NCBI GenBank assembly: GCA_948567375.1 | Contig: OX419761.1 | Span: forward strand, 9,338,243-9,402,242 | From: Lunularia cruciata | Taxonomy: Eukaryota; Streptophyta; Marchantiopsida; Lunulariales; Lunulariaceae | DNA length: 64,000 nucleotides | Reading direction: 5' to 3' | Shown: positions 11,692-24,000 of the stretch, one piece after another | Layout: each line of letters begins with the position of its first letter | Position numbering within the stretch: the first letter of the stretch is position 1 | Made by a program: the position numbers and the translations under genes | The notes under the pieces: generated by a model | What the model was told of the DNA's origin: nothing | Databases searched by the model: none | What the model saw: the letters and a program-made list of their open reading frames with translations, nothing else

Positions 11692-12356
11692 GGGGGTATT
11701 TGTAGTGTGTTGTAGTTCAATTTTCATATTCTTGAGAAAAGATAAAGCAAAGTGCTGATCTCAATGCTTGTTGCTTGAGCTTAAGTTTGAGTATCAATTA
11801 TGTGTGTGTGTTTGTGAGTGTTGGGAGAAATTCAAAGTGCAATTCTAAGTTTTAGATGTTGGATTCTACATCTTTGATTCCATTTTGTTTGTTTGATCTT
11901 GAGTAGATAGCAATTGAAGCAATGCCTTGATAGATCTGAGAGGAATTGTAGTGTTGGTAGTATTCTGCATTTGTGAGTGCAGTGTAGTGTTGATGTGAAG
12001 CAATTTTGATCAAAGAATTTGTGCCTTTAATGGAGGGATTGAATGCAATTCTAAGGCAAAGTCATTTTAAAGCAAAGTAGCCATTTTTGGGAGGGACTAA
12101 ATCATCACAATCAAGATTGTTTGGAAAGATTTGAAAGCATTGTGATTATGGGTTTTATGGTTTGTGACAAGATTGCAATCAAGTCCTTGTTACTCTCTTC
12201 AGGGTGTAGTTTCTACCTGAGAGATTAAAGATGCAACCAAGAAGAACTGTTTGTTACTATTTGACTTTGTATTTGACCAATTCTGAATTTTATCTCTATG
12301 GGAACAAAATTTACTTACCTAATTCTCATAAAAGTGATATTTGCCAGGTTGTTGTA

Positions 12357-12542
12357 GGCACTCCCAATGGTGCAAATAGTGCGGTGATAGTGTACCCCAC
12401 CATGAAGTCAATACCTCAAACATGAAATCTGACCATTGGAAAGTAGTCTATGAGTGATTGCTAAAATACCTCTAACTACTATCACCGTAACTCCAATGTT
12501 TGAGCAATCTAGATGCGACACTTCAAATAGCGTGATATGTAT
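12357..12542 (-). repeat. Right-hand part of the host-1-type Ty3 LTR split by solo LTR B
   Basis: The reverse complement matches 55940-56110 at the end of host 1, for example GCACTATTTGCACC and ACATTGGAGT. It is the continuation of 8170-8581. The match fades near 12542, where LTR C starts in mid-sequence. Confidence 0.6.
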
Positions 12543-13290
12543 CACCTATATAACAAAACAACACGCGGTGTTCTTCCATCAATTGTTCACAAGAGGAAGG
12601 GTGAATTATGCAAGGTGTTTCCACCAGCAAACAAGGTAGATGATTGAGAATTAGAGGATACAAACAACCCTGCATTACTTCATACCATTTGCAATGCACT
12701 TTTATTTGGGATTGAATCTGCTTAACTTGGAAGAGAAGGAGAGGATTGTGTCTCACTCCTATCCTGATCTTTGTTGAGATGCAAATCAAGATGAGAAATT
12801 TTACATGAGGGTAATTTGAGAAGAGATGTCCACTCTCATTCCATGGCCAAGGTCAATGAAGCAAAGTAGACCCAAGGAGGTTGCGTCACCAATTAAGCAA
12901 CATAAGACGTGGTGATTGAACCCAATGCATGAGATGGTGGTAGCAAACCTATAATCAAGGGCAGAGTTGGAAGGCAAAGAAAAGTCCACGGATGAGGACT
13001 TAGAGAAAGAAAAAGATGAGCTCACCTTGCAAAGTGAAGGGTCAAGTAGTGGAAGAAAAGGTGGGCCCAGAGTACAACAACTGGGGGAAGAGGTTGTTGA
13101 AGAAGAACAACTAGAGTTCCATATAGAGATTGATCATATGGAAGGAGGCAATGGCCAATACATGGAACTACAAACAGAAGATGTTCATGAGGAGAAAGAG
13201 AAGTAGCTTGTATTGGTATCTCCAAGGGGAGTAAGGACAAAGCAAAGTTTGCAAAATGTAGGAGTGTGATTGAGCTGTTGTGGAAGACAA
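12543..13290 (+). pseudogene. U3-encoded protein, copy C, N-terminal half fragment
   Basis: This encodes the middle of the globular domain (HAVFFHQLFTRG, HYFIPFAMHFYLGLNLLNL) and the acidic linker (12967-13206), which is open for 80 codons. The N terminus is missing because C is truncated at 12543. The coil part follows after D, at 16950-17176. Stops such as TAG for Gln are present. Confidence 0.5.
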
Positions 13291-13292
13291 AG

Positions 13293-16200
13293 AAAGCTCA
13301 AAATAATGTGTTTGGCATAAGCCTAAAATTGACCTCGAGTCAAAGTCAGAAGGATTTGGGTGAAGTAGATAGAAGTAGGACTTCATATTGGGATGCACAA
13401 CCCAATCTAAGAACCTACAACAACTTTTCCTCAGGTTCAACCAATCAAGAAAGTACATGGGAAGAAAGTTACTACCTCGAGATCAAGATGACCTTGAAAG
13501 TAGTAAGAAATCAACCCGTAGAATTGATGGGTAAATGGGGAATTGACTGAAGAATGACCAATCAGAAAAGGACCATAAAATTAAGATTTTAACAAGGAAG
13601 CACTACAATGTCTAGATGATATCCTATTCCTATTCAGAGTCACCCTAAAGGAATGCAAACTACAAGTATGCAAGAGGAGTGGGTTAGAGTCTCAAGGTTG
13701 ATCTTTCATGAATAGAGAGTGAGGAAGCACATGATGGCCCCAAAGGGAAATAAGTAGAGTGTGGTAAGGGGTCTTGCAATTCATTGATTAGATGTAGTGG
13801 CAAGGATTGAAGTCTTGACCAGAATTTGCATCACATTTTTGGCCTAGATTTGGAATTTGAGCTTTCCAGGGTTCAGGACAGAAATTACTACCAACAATTG
13901 CAAAGATGGGCCCAAGCATGAAGGGAAGAGAGCAAATCCGACTCAATGGACTGAGTTGGATTGGAGATTAGTCCTAGGGAGAGAAGTAGGAGAAGTAGGA
14001 GGCGTTACCTTCTATCAAAAGTGTGAGTCTTTGGAAGAAATTGCCAAGGTGAGGAATTCTTCAATAGACCTTGCACCAAGAATGGGAACAAGGTAGATAA
14101 CTACAAGGACCAAGTATGAAGGGGGATTGTCAACACAATGATGGCTATGTTCAAGCCAGAGCAAACCACCTATGTAATTATGCAACAAGCAATCTTCTTT
14201 AACTAGATGTTTACAAGAAAGGCGGTAGATTAGGCAAAGTGTTTGCACTATCAAGTTGGGTAGATGATTACCAATTGGAGAATGGATATGCGCTCCACTA
14301 TTTCATACCCTAGGCAGCCAACTTCTATTTCAGACTAAACCTACTTAGCTTGGAGGAGAGAGGATGGATAGTCTTCCACTTTCACCTTGACTAACAAAGA
14401 GAAGTAGATGAGGATGAACAATATTACATCGAGCGGGTGCATGAAGGCAATGACTACTACCTAAAGAGTGGAAAGGAGAGGATAGTGGTAGTGGAAATCC
14501 CCATGCCAAGGAAGAGAAGTAGATGCAAAGAACAAATAATGTTGGTGCATCCCTAAAAGATATGAAGACTTAATCCAAAGCCCGCACCAATAGAAGTGAA
14601 GGAATCGTCTTTGGAGGAAGAATCAAAAGGAGAAATAGAGTCAAAGGGTGAAGACTCAAGAGTGGAAGAAGAATTTATGCTATGGAGTGAAGAGTCTAGC
14701 AATGGCAATGAAGAAGATGTCAAAGTTCAGCAATCAAGAGAAAGGGATTATTGGAGAAGAAGAGTTGGAGTTTCATGAGGCAATTGATTGCATGGAAGGA
14801 GGAGATGAGTTGTGTTTGGAGTTGCTGGTGGTGGAGTTGGAAGATGAACAAGTAGGAGAGGTTGCCTTAGTATTTCCAAGAGCAACAAGATCAAAGAGAA
14901 GCACTCAAGTTGTAGTTGCAAGACCAAGCAAAGCTAAAGACAAAGAGGAGAGCTTGGATGACAAAACATTGAAGATACAAAGACACCAGCCAAAGAAGCA
15001 CCAATCAAAGACAAAGACATCAGGAACAATGAAGGAAGATATGTTGGAGTTGAGTATCTATCAAAGACTTGTTTGTCCTTTGTTGGTGCATCTATAGCAA
15101 AAGAAAGCAAAAGTGAAGGAGAATCATCCGGGAGTGAGGGATGAGTTGGAGGTAGTAAAGAAATGGAGTGAGGAAACCTTGAAGTTAAATAGTAAGCTAA
15201 CCTGAAGAGAGAAGGAAGCCAAAGAAGTTTAGGCTGAAGCAATTCTTCAATGGAAAAGCTTGGATACCTTGTAGGAGAACTTCATAAATTGTAGTGAAGA
15301 ACTGATGGAGTAGAAGGCATTGATTGAGAAGATGAAATGTGAAGTTGTTGATGCTCAAGTAGAGGTCATACACTTGAGTGCAATTGTGGCAATACTAGAG
15401 CAATAGTTGGAGATTTTGAAGAAGAGTGCAATAGAGAAGGATCAAGCTTACCAATAAGAATTGACAAAACATAATTGGGAAGAGGAATGATTGAGGGGGC
15501 TACTCCAAGGAGTTAAAAGTCAATTAGTTTAGTATGTGCAAGAGAAGGAGGTACTAAAGGCCAAATTTAGAGATGAGTCAAAAATGTACTAGGGTAGAGA
15601 GAAGTAAGGAAAAGGTAGTTTTGAGTGTGGAGTCAGATGTAGTAAAAGAAAATGTGAAGGAGATGAAAGTGATGCTAAGTTTTAAAGCCAAGATTAATTT
15701 AGAATAAGTGAGGCTGCATGAGTTGAAGTTGTTGGTGCAAGAGATGAGAAGAAGTGTAGCAAAGGATGTAGAATTGAATAATCTATTGATTTGCTTGAGA
15801 GATTGTGTAGATAGGAAGATGTTAGAGGTGAGAGACAATGTATGTCTCAGATTAGATTTTGTTAGAACAGACTTACATAGACTCTGTAGTGATATGAAGA
15901 TGAATAAGAAGTCCAAAGTTGTAGATGAAGGAGTGCAAGTGTCTTTGGGTGAGTAACTTGAGACATTAGAGAAGAGTGGGTTAATGGCTAAAGACATAGA
16001 TAGATTACCCATGTCTGTAATTGTAGTTCAGTCTAAAAGAGATTGTAAAAATAGTTGATGAAGAGGTAGTTTAAAGAGACCCAAAGAAGGAGAAATATGT
16101 GAGGGAACATTAGGTTTGGAAATTGAAGTCAAGTTTGACATTGGATCTGAGTAGAAAAAAAATTGAGATATGAAGAGGCAGATATGGAGAAGTGGTTTGT

Positions 16201-16949
16201 CTTTCAGATCTTCACATTGGTAAAGTTGTTGTCAAATGGTATTTTAATCAGTTACTATTAAAGTGCTCAACCTATTTAAAGGAAGCATTTTTATAGTGTG
16301 TTATTGTGTAGTATTTATATTTTGAAGTTGAGTAAAGCAAAGTGCTATAACGTAGTGCTCGTTATTTCAGCTTAATTTTGAGTATCAATCTTGTGTTTGT
16401 GTTTGTGTTTGTCAGAGTTTGGAGAATTTCAAAGTGCAATTCAGTAAGCTTGTTGGATTCCACAACTCTAATTTCATTCTATGTGTTTCATCTTGAGTGG
16501 ATAGCAATCAAAGCAATGTCTTGATATATGTGAGAAGAATTGTAGTGTTGGTAGTATTCTTCATTTGGGAGTGCAACATTGGATTGATGCAAAGAAATTT
16601 TGATCAAGGAAGTTGTGCACTTAGTGGAGGGGTAGAACACAATTTGGAGGTGAAGTGGTTTTGTAATGAAGTAGCCTTCTTTGGGAAAATCTAAATTATC
16701 ACAATCAAGATTGTTTAAAAAGATTTGATGAAGTTGTGATTATAGGTGTTATTAATTTGTGACAAGACTGTAAATCTGTGCTTTTTACTCTCTTGTTTGG
16801 GTGGTTTTTACTTGAGAGATTATAGAAGAACTCAAGAAGAACTAATTGTTGCCATTTACTTTGTATTTGACTATTTTTGACTTGTATCTTTATGAGAATG
16901 AACTTTACTTATTGATTACCGCAAAAGTGACACTTACTATGTTGTCACA
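13293..16949 (+). mobile_element. Solo LTR D of the large-LTR family, inserted in C
   Basis: Homology to the LTR 5' leader is visible from about 13300. AATCTAAGAACCTACAAC corresponds to AATCCAAAGAACCTGTAAC in E. The 3' end GTTGTCACA is at 16949. The exact 5' terminus is uncertain because the usual TGTGGTACCCACA is not recognisable. CAAAG at 13288-13292 and 16951-16955 may be a worn target duplication. The coil reading of C continues on both sides of D. The TATA box is TATTTAAA at 16273-16280. Confidence 0.6.
13608..16154 (+). pseudogene. U3-encoded coiled-coil protein, copy D (broken)
   Basis: The span from ATG 13608 (MSR-YPIPIQSHP) to TAG 16152-16154 (EVKFDIGSE) is 849 codons, the family length. 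The globular domain has VVRGLAIH near 13765, SFPGF near 13860 and WRLVLGREVGEVGG near 13965. The linker is at 14596-14870 and the coil at 14950-15700. The tail has LRLDFVRTDLHRLCSD near 15850. Stops occur in many places, including TAG for the first Trp of the WNWN motif (13845). Function is unknown; this copy is not functional. Confidence 0.6.
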
Positions 16950-17176
16950 CCAAAGATGATGATGCAAGAGAATTCAATGGAGAAGATTCTTTGATAAAGA
17001 TAGTTTGTCCTTTACTTTTGTAGTTGCAAAAGACAAACAAGGAAGTTTAAAAGATCATCCAATAGTGAAGAATGAGTTCCAAGTAGTGCACTATCTGAGT
17101 AAAGAAGTCTTGAAGATGAAGAAGAGGTAAACTTGAGGAAAGGAAGAAGCCAAAGTACTTCAAAATGATGTATTGG

Positions 17177-20100
17177 TGTGACAACCTGGCAGTATCACTT
17201 TTGCGGTAATTGGGTAAGTAAATTCTGTTCCCATAGAGATACAAGTTAGAATTGGTCAAATACAAAGCAAAGTAACAAGTTCAATTCTTCTTGGTTGCGT
17301 CTTTAATCTCTTAGGAAGAAACCACACCCAGAAGAGAGTAACAAGCATTGATTCACAATCTCATCACAAATTCACACTTCTTAATCACAACTCCATCAAA
17401 TCTTTCCAAATAATCTTGATTGTGATGATTCAGGCTCTCCCAAAAACGGCACTTCACTGCAAAACAACTTCACCTCAGAATTGTGTTCCACCCCTCCACT
17501 AAAGGCACAACTTCCTTGATCAAAATTGCTTCACATCAACTTTGCAATGCACTCACAAATGCAGAATACTACCAACACTACAATTCCTCTCAGATCTGTC
17601 AAGGCATTGCTTCGATTGCACTTCACTCAGGATCAAACACATAGAATGAAGATCAAGGCTGTGGAATCCAACAAGCACACTGACTTGCACTTCAAAATTC
17701 TCCCAACACTCACAAACACAAGCCCAACGTTGATACTCAGAATCAAGCTCAAGCGACAAGCACTCCTTCACAGCACTTTGCTTTATCTATTCTCAGAATT
17801 ATGAGCACTGAATAACATAAGACTACAAATGCTTCCCTTAAATACTAAAGCAAACGGCAGTTCTAACAAATATACCATTCTACAGCAACTCTTCTAACCT
17901 ATAGATCCAAAATGACAATGCACCTCTTCATATCTACCTCTTCAAATCTCAATTTTGTTTCTAATCCAATCCGATGTCTACTTCGTCATCGGCTTTCAGA
18001 CCCAAACCCAAAGTAACCTCATTGACAACTATCCTATCCTCAGGTCTCATAACTCCTACATCCTCTACCAATTCTACTAATTCTCCACTCTAATCTACAA
18101 CTGAGGTCTTGGGTAACCTTTCTACTACTTTATCTTCCGACCCACTCTTCTCTAAAGTGTCAAATGTCAAATCCAAAGACACCTGCACTCCTACTTCTGA
18201 AACTTTGGGTCTTCTTACTTCTTCTACCTCACTACAAAGTTTTGCTATTTCTGTCCTAATCAGGTCTAGTCTGAGACACACATTGTCCCCCACCTCTAAC
18301 ATCTTCTTATCTACACAATCTCGCAGCCGGATTAACAGATTATTCAACTCGGTGTCCTTCGCCTTCCTCTTATGCGTTTTCTACACTAGCAACTTTAACT
18401 TGTGCAGCCTCGCTTCTTCGAGTTTACACTCCACTTCTGTACTCAGCATGGCCTTAATTTTGTTAGAGACACCTTTTACTTCACTAGTTTCTTCCATCAC
18501 CATACACTTCTCCTTCTTCCTCTCTTCTTCCAATTCACTACGATACATTTGAAGCTCATCTTCAAAATCAGCTTTCAATGCTTCCTTCTCCTTTTGACGT
18601 ATTGAGAGTTGTTCCTCTGCCTTGCGCACCAACCCTCTCAAACAATATTCTTCTCTACTACGCTCTATCAACTCTCGTTGCCAGGCCTGATCTTTCTCCG
18701 CTGCACTCTTCTTAAGGCTCTCCAACTCTTGCTCCATCACCGCAACAGTTGCCTTGGAGTGTATTAATTCGACACGCACCACTGCGAGTTCTCCCTTCAA
18801 TCCCACAATCATCACAGTCATCTCCTTCACTTCCTCACAATTCTTGACTAGCTCTTCCTTTGTCACCTCAAAGTGCTTACTCCAAAGAACCTCCTCAACC
18901 CAAAGTTCTCCAACCTCCATCTCCACTCTTGTCAGCTTACTTTGTAACAATGAAGTTTCGGCATTCCAGGCTTTTACCACCGCTAATTCATCGGGTATGT
19001 CGAGCTTGGCACTTATCATCTCCAGCTTCCTCTGCTGCAACATCGCCAACAATGGGCATACTACTTTGGACAAATAGTCCACTCCTTTGCTCCTTGCATC
19101 CTCGGCTCGGACTTCGGGTTCCGACTCCTCTATACTTGGTACCTTGCTCCAAAGTCGAGATCTTTGCACTTTCAAAGTTTCCTCCTCGGAACTTTCTCCC
19201 TCCTTCTGAGTAAGGTTACAAGGCCCCACTGCCAATATACTCAAGACATTATCATGCTTGGCAGCTTGAGGTTGTGCTTAGACTTCTTCTCCTTTCTTCT
19301 TAGTGCACCTTTCTAGCATGGAAACCTTGGGACTTGGCTTTCCGACATCTTCCATCGGCTGTATCACTTGCAGAACTTCCACCTTGCCTTTGCTGCCACT
19401 ACTTGATTCTTTGCTTCAAAGCATAAACTCCTCTTCTTTGCCTGACACTCCTCCCTTCGATTCAGTTTCTCCTTCAGACTCTTCTTCTTCTTCATGCACA
19501 ACTTCCTTCGACTTCACCATCACCGCCATTGGGTTAAGCCTTGGAACTTTCTGGGGTTGTACACAACTCTCAGGCTTGGTCCTCTCCCTTGCCCTTGGAA
19601 GGTCAATTGCTATGATCTTTTCTCTCCCACTCTCTTTGTAGTACCTATCCCCCTCTCACACTCTCCATATAATATTGCTCATCTGCATCGGCTTCCTTGC
19701 ACAAATCAGGATGAAAGTGCAACCTCATTTGACTTTGCTCTTCCAAAGTGAGTAAGTTCAACCCAAAATAAAAGTGCACTGCAAACGGCACAAAATAGTG
19801 TGGTGGCATATCCATTCTCCACCCTGAAATCATCTGCCCCACTCTCTGATGCAGGCACTTCACCCAATCTACTGCCTCTCTCGCAAACATTTGGTCAAAG
19901 AACACCACCTATTGCATAGTAACATAGGTGGTTTGCTCTGGCTTGAACATGGCCATCATTGCGATTACAATTCCTCTCCGCTCAAGATCTCTATAGCTAT
20001 CCACCTTATACCCATTCTTTGTGTGGGGTCGATTGAACGACTTCCTAACTTTGGCAGTTTCTTCTAAAGCATCACACTTCCAATAGAAGGTGGTACCTCC

Positions 20101-20962
20101 TACCTCTCCGGCTTCCCTTCCCAACACTACCCTCTAATCCGCCTCTGTCCATCAAGCAGTATTCCCTAACTTCCCCTCATGCTTCAGCCCATCCTTGCAA
20201 TTGGTAGTTGCAATTTCTACCATGAAACCTAGAAAACTGAAATTCTAGTTCCAGGCCAGGAACGTGATACAAAGTCTTGTCAAGACTTCAATCTGCACTA
20301 TTACCTCCAATCTACAAATTGCAAGCCCTCTCACCGCACTCTGCTTGCTCACTTTTGGTGCCATCGTGTGCTTCCTCACTTTTCTCTTATGTAAGATCAT
20401 CCCCAAAATCCTAACCCACTCCTCTTCTTACGGATTTGTGATTTGCATTTCTTTGGGTCGACTCTGAATAGGCATTGGGTAGCAACTCGACATGGCTCCT
20501 TCTTCTTGTGCACCATGTAATTTTATAGTCCTGTGCCAATCAGTCACTCTTCAGTCACTACTCCTCTCAAATTTCTGATTCGGTGAAGTTGTTGCCTGTC
20601 ACTATCAAGAAGTTCTTGATCCCCAGGTCATTACTTTCTTTGCCCGTACTTTCTTGATTACGCCAACTCCAAAGAAGTTTGTTACAGGTTCTTTGGATTC
20701 ACTTGCGCTGCCCGATACAAAGTCTCTCTCTCTCCATCTTTGTGTTTGGCTTCTTCTTCACGTCTTGACCCAAAGTTGACTTTGGGTTTCATGCTGACAT
20801 GGCAAGTCGGAGTACTTTGCCTTATGACCCAAAGCCAAGTTACCTCCGGTTTCATCCCAAAGACTCTTTTCTTCACCTTCTTTGGTCATACAGGCACAAT
20901 CCAACTTCTCTATAAACTTCTTCTTCTCCATTTTGAAAAAAACAAAAAATGTGGGTACCACA
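17177..20962 (-). repeat. 3' LTR (E) of the large-LTR Ty3 element
   Basis: The LTR is 3786 bp. On the minus strand it runs from TGTGGTACCCACA (20962) to GGTTGTCACA (17177). The polypurine tract abuts its start, as required for a 3' LTR. U3 holds the 17961-20493 reading frame. The TATA box (TATTTAAGG) lies near 17845, with R/U5 below it. The 5' LTR (24165-26456) is closely similar where both exist, so this insertion is among the younger ones. Confidence 0.8.
17961..20493 (-). pseudogene. U3-encoded coiled-coil protein, copy E
   Basis: The best start is ATG 20493 (MSSC), in the place where other copies have MSSNF or MTSNF. An upstream ATG near 20547 is possible. The stop is at 17961-17963 after DDEVDIGLD. 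Order: an N-terminal tail; a globular domain with VLGREAGEVGGTTFYWKCDALEE (20030-20125) and PPHYFVPFAVHFYFGLNLL (19745-19815); an acidic linker (19300-19500); an unbroken 287-codon coil (18381-19244) rich in Glu, Lys and Leu heptads; and a C-terminal tail (18090-18347). There is no zinc knuckle, protease or transmembrane segment. Stops include TAG in the WNWN motif (20245) and one at the coil/tail boundary. Function is unknown; a structural or assembly role is only a guess. Confidence 0.65.
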
Positions 20963-20975
20963 TACCCCCTTCCTC
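20963..20975 (-). promoter_or_regulatory. Polypurine tract before the 3' LTR
   Basis: The minus strand reads GAGGAAGGGGGTA immediately before TGTGGTACC. A purine run next to the LTR's TG primes plus-strand DNA synthesis in LTR elements. Its position is the strongest proof that the 3.8-kb unit is an LTR. Confidence 0.85.
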
Positions 20976-21066
20976 AAATGTGAGCGTCCCTGTGAACATA
21001 GACTTTGAGTGTCTTAGAAACTTCCAAGTCTATGGTCCAATATCTCTGAACTCTCTACCCATTTAC

Positions 21067-24000
21067 TCAAAAGGCAAAAGGATTGCCCTCTAGGTCTACA
21101 AGTTGAGTGGACCCATTTTCATAAAGATGAAGAACTTGATAAGGCCCTATCCATCTCAAATGCAACTTGCTTGGAAAAAATATTTGGCAATTGTCGTATA
21201 ACAAAACCAAATCTCCTTTGTGCATAGCTACAGGCTTGATATGCTTATCATGCCTGACTTTCCTTTGTGCTTGTACTTCCTCCATGGTTTGCATTGCATC
21301 GTCTCTTTTCTCTTCTAACCACATTAGTTGATGGATCCAAAGATCTTGGCTTTCTTCCCCCGACATTCGTTCTTTGCAAAGAATCCGATATGTCGGTACT
21401 TCAAATTCAAATGGTAGTATGGGATGCAAGCCATATGTCAAGAAGTATGGAGTTTTTTTGGTTGTTCTCTTTTCTGTCATTAGATATGCCCACAACGCGG
21501 CTGGTAATTTTGTATCCCAGTCATAGGCATAATTGACAGTCACCTTATTCAAAATTTTGCAAAGTAACCCATTTGCCTTTTCCGTTAAGGCATTTGCTTT
21601 TGGGTTATAAGGAGTTGTCGTCCGATGTTTAATATAAAAGTACTTGGTTAATGCCTCCATTATAGAGTTCAAAACATGTGTCCCTTGGTCACTGACCAAT
21701 TCCAGAGGACACCCATATCGGGAGATGATGTTTCAAAAGAAAAATTCTACCATAGTTTTGGCATCATCTCTACGAGTTGCTTCAGCTTCAACCATCTTGG
21801 TAGCATAGTCAATGCAAACCAAAATGTATTGCTTCCTTGTGACTCGGGTCACTGGTTGAATGCGACCCACAAAATCAATTCTCCATTTCTCAAATGGGGC
21901 CAAGGGCAAAATTGGTCTCAAAGGCCATTGCAAAGTAGCCATCGGCTTCCCCATTCTTTGACAAGCATCACAGCTTTGGATATGAGCATGTGTGTCTTTG
22001 TACATCACAGGCCACCAATACCCTACCAAAAGAATCTTCTTTACATTATTCTTCAGAGCATAGTGTCCTCCCGATGCTTTGGAGTGTAAAGACTCAATCA
22101 CACCTCTTACTTCATATCACTCCAAGCATCGCCGAAGTACTTCATCTTTGCCCATCTTGAATAGAATGTGTGTTTGAGCTAGTACAGCCCCATTTTCCTG
22201 AGAAAGACTGCCCTCTGCTCCGGGTCTATCCCTTCAGGACAATGGAGAGTAAGCAAATAATGATATTTTGCTGCATACCTCGTACTTCGCATTGCTATTA
22301 ATTGATATAATTCTTCATCAGGGAATCGATTGTCAATTTCCACTCCTGGTCTTGAGTTTCTAACCTGGACAAGAAGTCCACATTTGAATGCAAAGCTCCT
22401 TTCCTTACTTGTATAGTATATGTGAATTCTTGTAACAACAAGATCCATCTTGCAATTCGCCCGGACAAATCTGCCTTCTTGACCAAATGTTGCAATGCGT
22501 AATGATCAACATAGAAGACAAACTCATATCCCAGCAGATAGTGGCGAAATTTCTTGTAAGCATACACCATTCTGAGTGCTTCTCTTTCAGTCATCAAATA
22601 GTTCTTTTCAGAAACTAAAAGTTGTCGGCTGGCATAATACACCGGGTAGTCCTTCTTCTTCTTGTCCTTCTGACTTAAGACAATGCCGATGGCCATGGAT
22701 AAAGTGTCCACATATACATGAAAAGGGACATCCCAATTCGGGGCACTCATAACTGGTGCTTCAACCAGTTTCTTCTTCAACACCTGGAAAGCTTCTTCTT
22801 GATTTGCTTCCCACGGATAGTCTTCAGATTTCTTCAGAAGCTTTGTAAGGGGTGTAGCAAGCACCGCATAGTTGGACACAAAGCTTGTGTAGTATCCAAC
22901 ATGTCCCAAGAAGGCTCTCAGCTCCCGGATGTTCTTCGGGGATTCCAAAGCTGCGATTACTTTAACCTTCTCGACATTGACTTCAATACCTTGGCTTGAT
23001 ACCCGATGCCCTAGAAGAATTCCCTCCTTCATTGCAAAGAAGCATTTCTCTAGGTGTAATGACAAGCCAGCAAAACAACACCTTTCAAAAGTTTGGCAAA
23101 GGTAATCCAAATAAACATCTCTTTGCCCAAATACACAAAAATCATCAATGAATACTTCCACAAATTTGCACAAGAAATCTTTGAAGATTGAATTCATCAT
23201 CCGCTGGAAAGTAGCGGGAGCATTACACAACCCAAAGGGCATTTGATTGTAAGCAAAAGTCCCCCAATCAGTCGTGAATGTAGTTTTATCCTTGTCCTCT
23301 TCTTGGATGGATACTTGATTGTACACTGAAAATCCATCAAGAAAGCTACCAGCTACTTGGTCTAGAATTGTATTGGTAAAAGGCAAGGGATGATGATCAT
23401 TCCTTGTGACTGCGTTCAACTTACGGAAGTCTTGGCACACTCAGATCTTCTCTGTTTTCTTCTTTGGGATAATGACAATGGGGGAGACCCATTCACTGCT
23501 TAAGACAGGGATGATGTTTTTGGCCCCTAAGTATTGGTCGATTTCATCTTTTACCAAAAGTGAGTACTTCGGGTTCAGACAGTATTATCGCTGCCGAACC
23601 GGAATTGCACCTTCAACCAGATCAATCCGGTGTTCTCCAAATTCTTGTGGATCACCCAACATTTGATCAATAGACCAGGAAAATACATCCTAGAATTCTA
23701 TAAACAGGGCTGTGTATCCTGCCAACTCCTCCAAAGTGATTGTCTTCGAAATTTTTAAAATTTTCCCTTCAGTCAAAACAACATGTTGACAGTCATTGGG
23801 GTTGATGAATCCTTCAACATGGCTTACTCAGCTTAACTCAAGGCGAGCTGCCATCAAACCCCCTTCCTCCAAGTCAGGTTCACCCGGGGCGAGGTCATAT
23901 GGATCTTCATCTTTGACGTCCACCTCGTAACATTCCAAGTAATTGACTTGGACTTTGTCTTTGGATTCGTCTAAGGACAAAGATGACGAGTCTTCGTATT

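Larger units (their letters stand above)
8587..12356 (+). mobile_element. Solo LTR B of the large-LTR Ty3 family
   Basis: This is a complete 3770-bp LTR flanked by the 5-bp direct repeat GGCAC (8582-8586 and 12357-12361). Its ends have decayed: CATGGTACCCACA in place of TGTGGTACCCACA, and GGTTGTTGTA in place of GGTTGTCACA. Removing B and one GGCAC restores a continuous match to the host-1-type LTR, which confirms an insertion. Inside are the U3 reading frame (8996-11562), a TATA box (11684) and the R/U5 region. No pol or second LTR is present, so it is a solo LTR. Confidence 0.85.

Noticed and set aside
18381-19244. The 287-codon coil as a host structural (myosin or kinesin-like) gene
   Set aside because: It recurs in every LTR copy at the same place and has no motor or host domain. 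The heptads alone do not show a host origin.
17961-20493. The U3 frame as the element's gag
   Set aside because: No zinc knuckle or capsid-type block is visible, and the frame lies downstream of pol in U3. It cannot be ruled out fully, because gag of this family is deleted in both copies with protease.
17177-20962. The 3.7-kb units as DNA transposons with TGTG...CACA terminal inverted repeats
   Set aside because: Only four bases are inverted at the tips. The unit abuts a polypurine tract and pol, occurs twice in the same orientation in one element, and makes 5-bp target duplications, all typical of an LTR.
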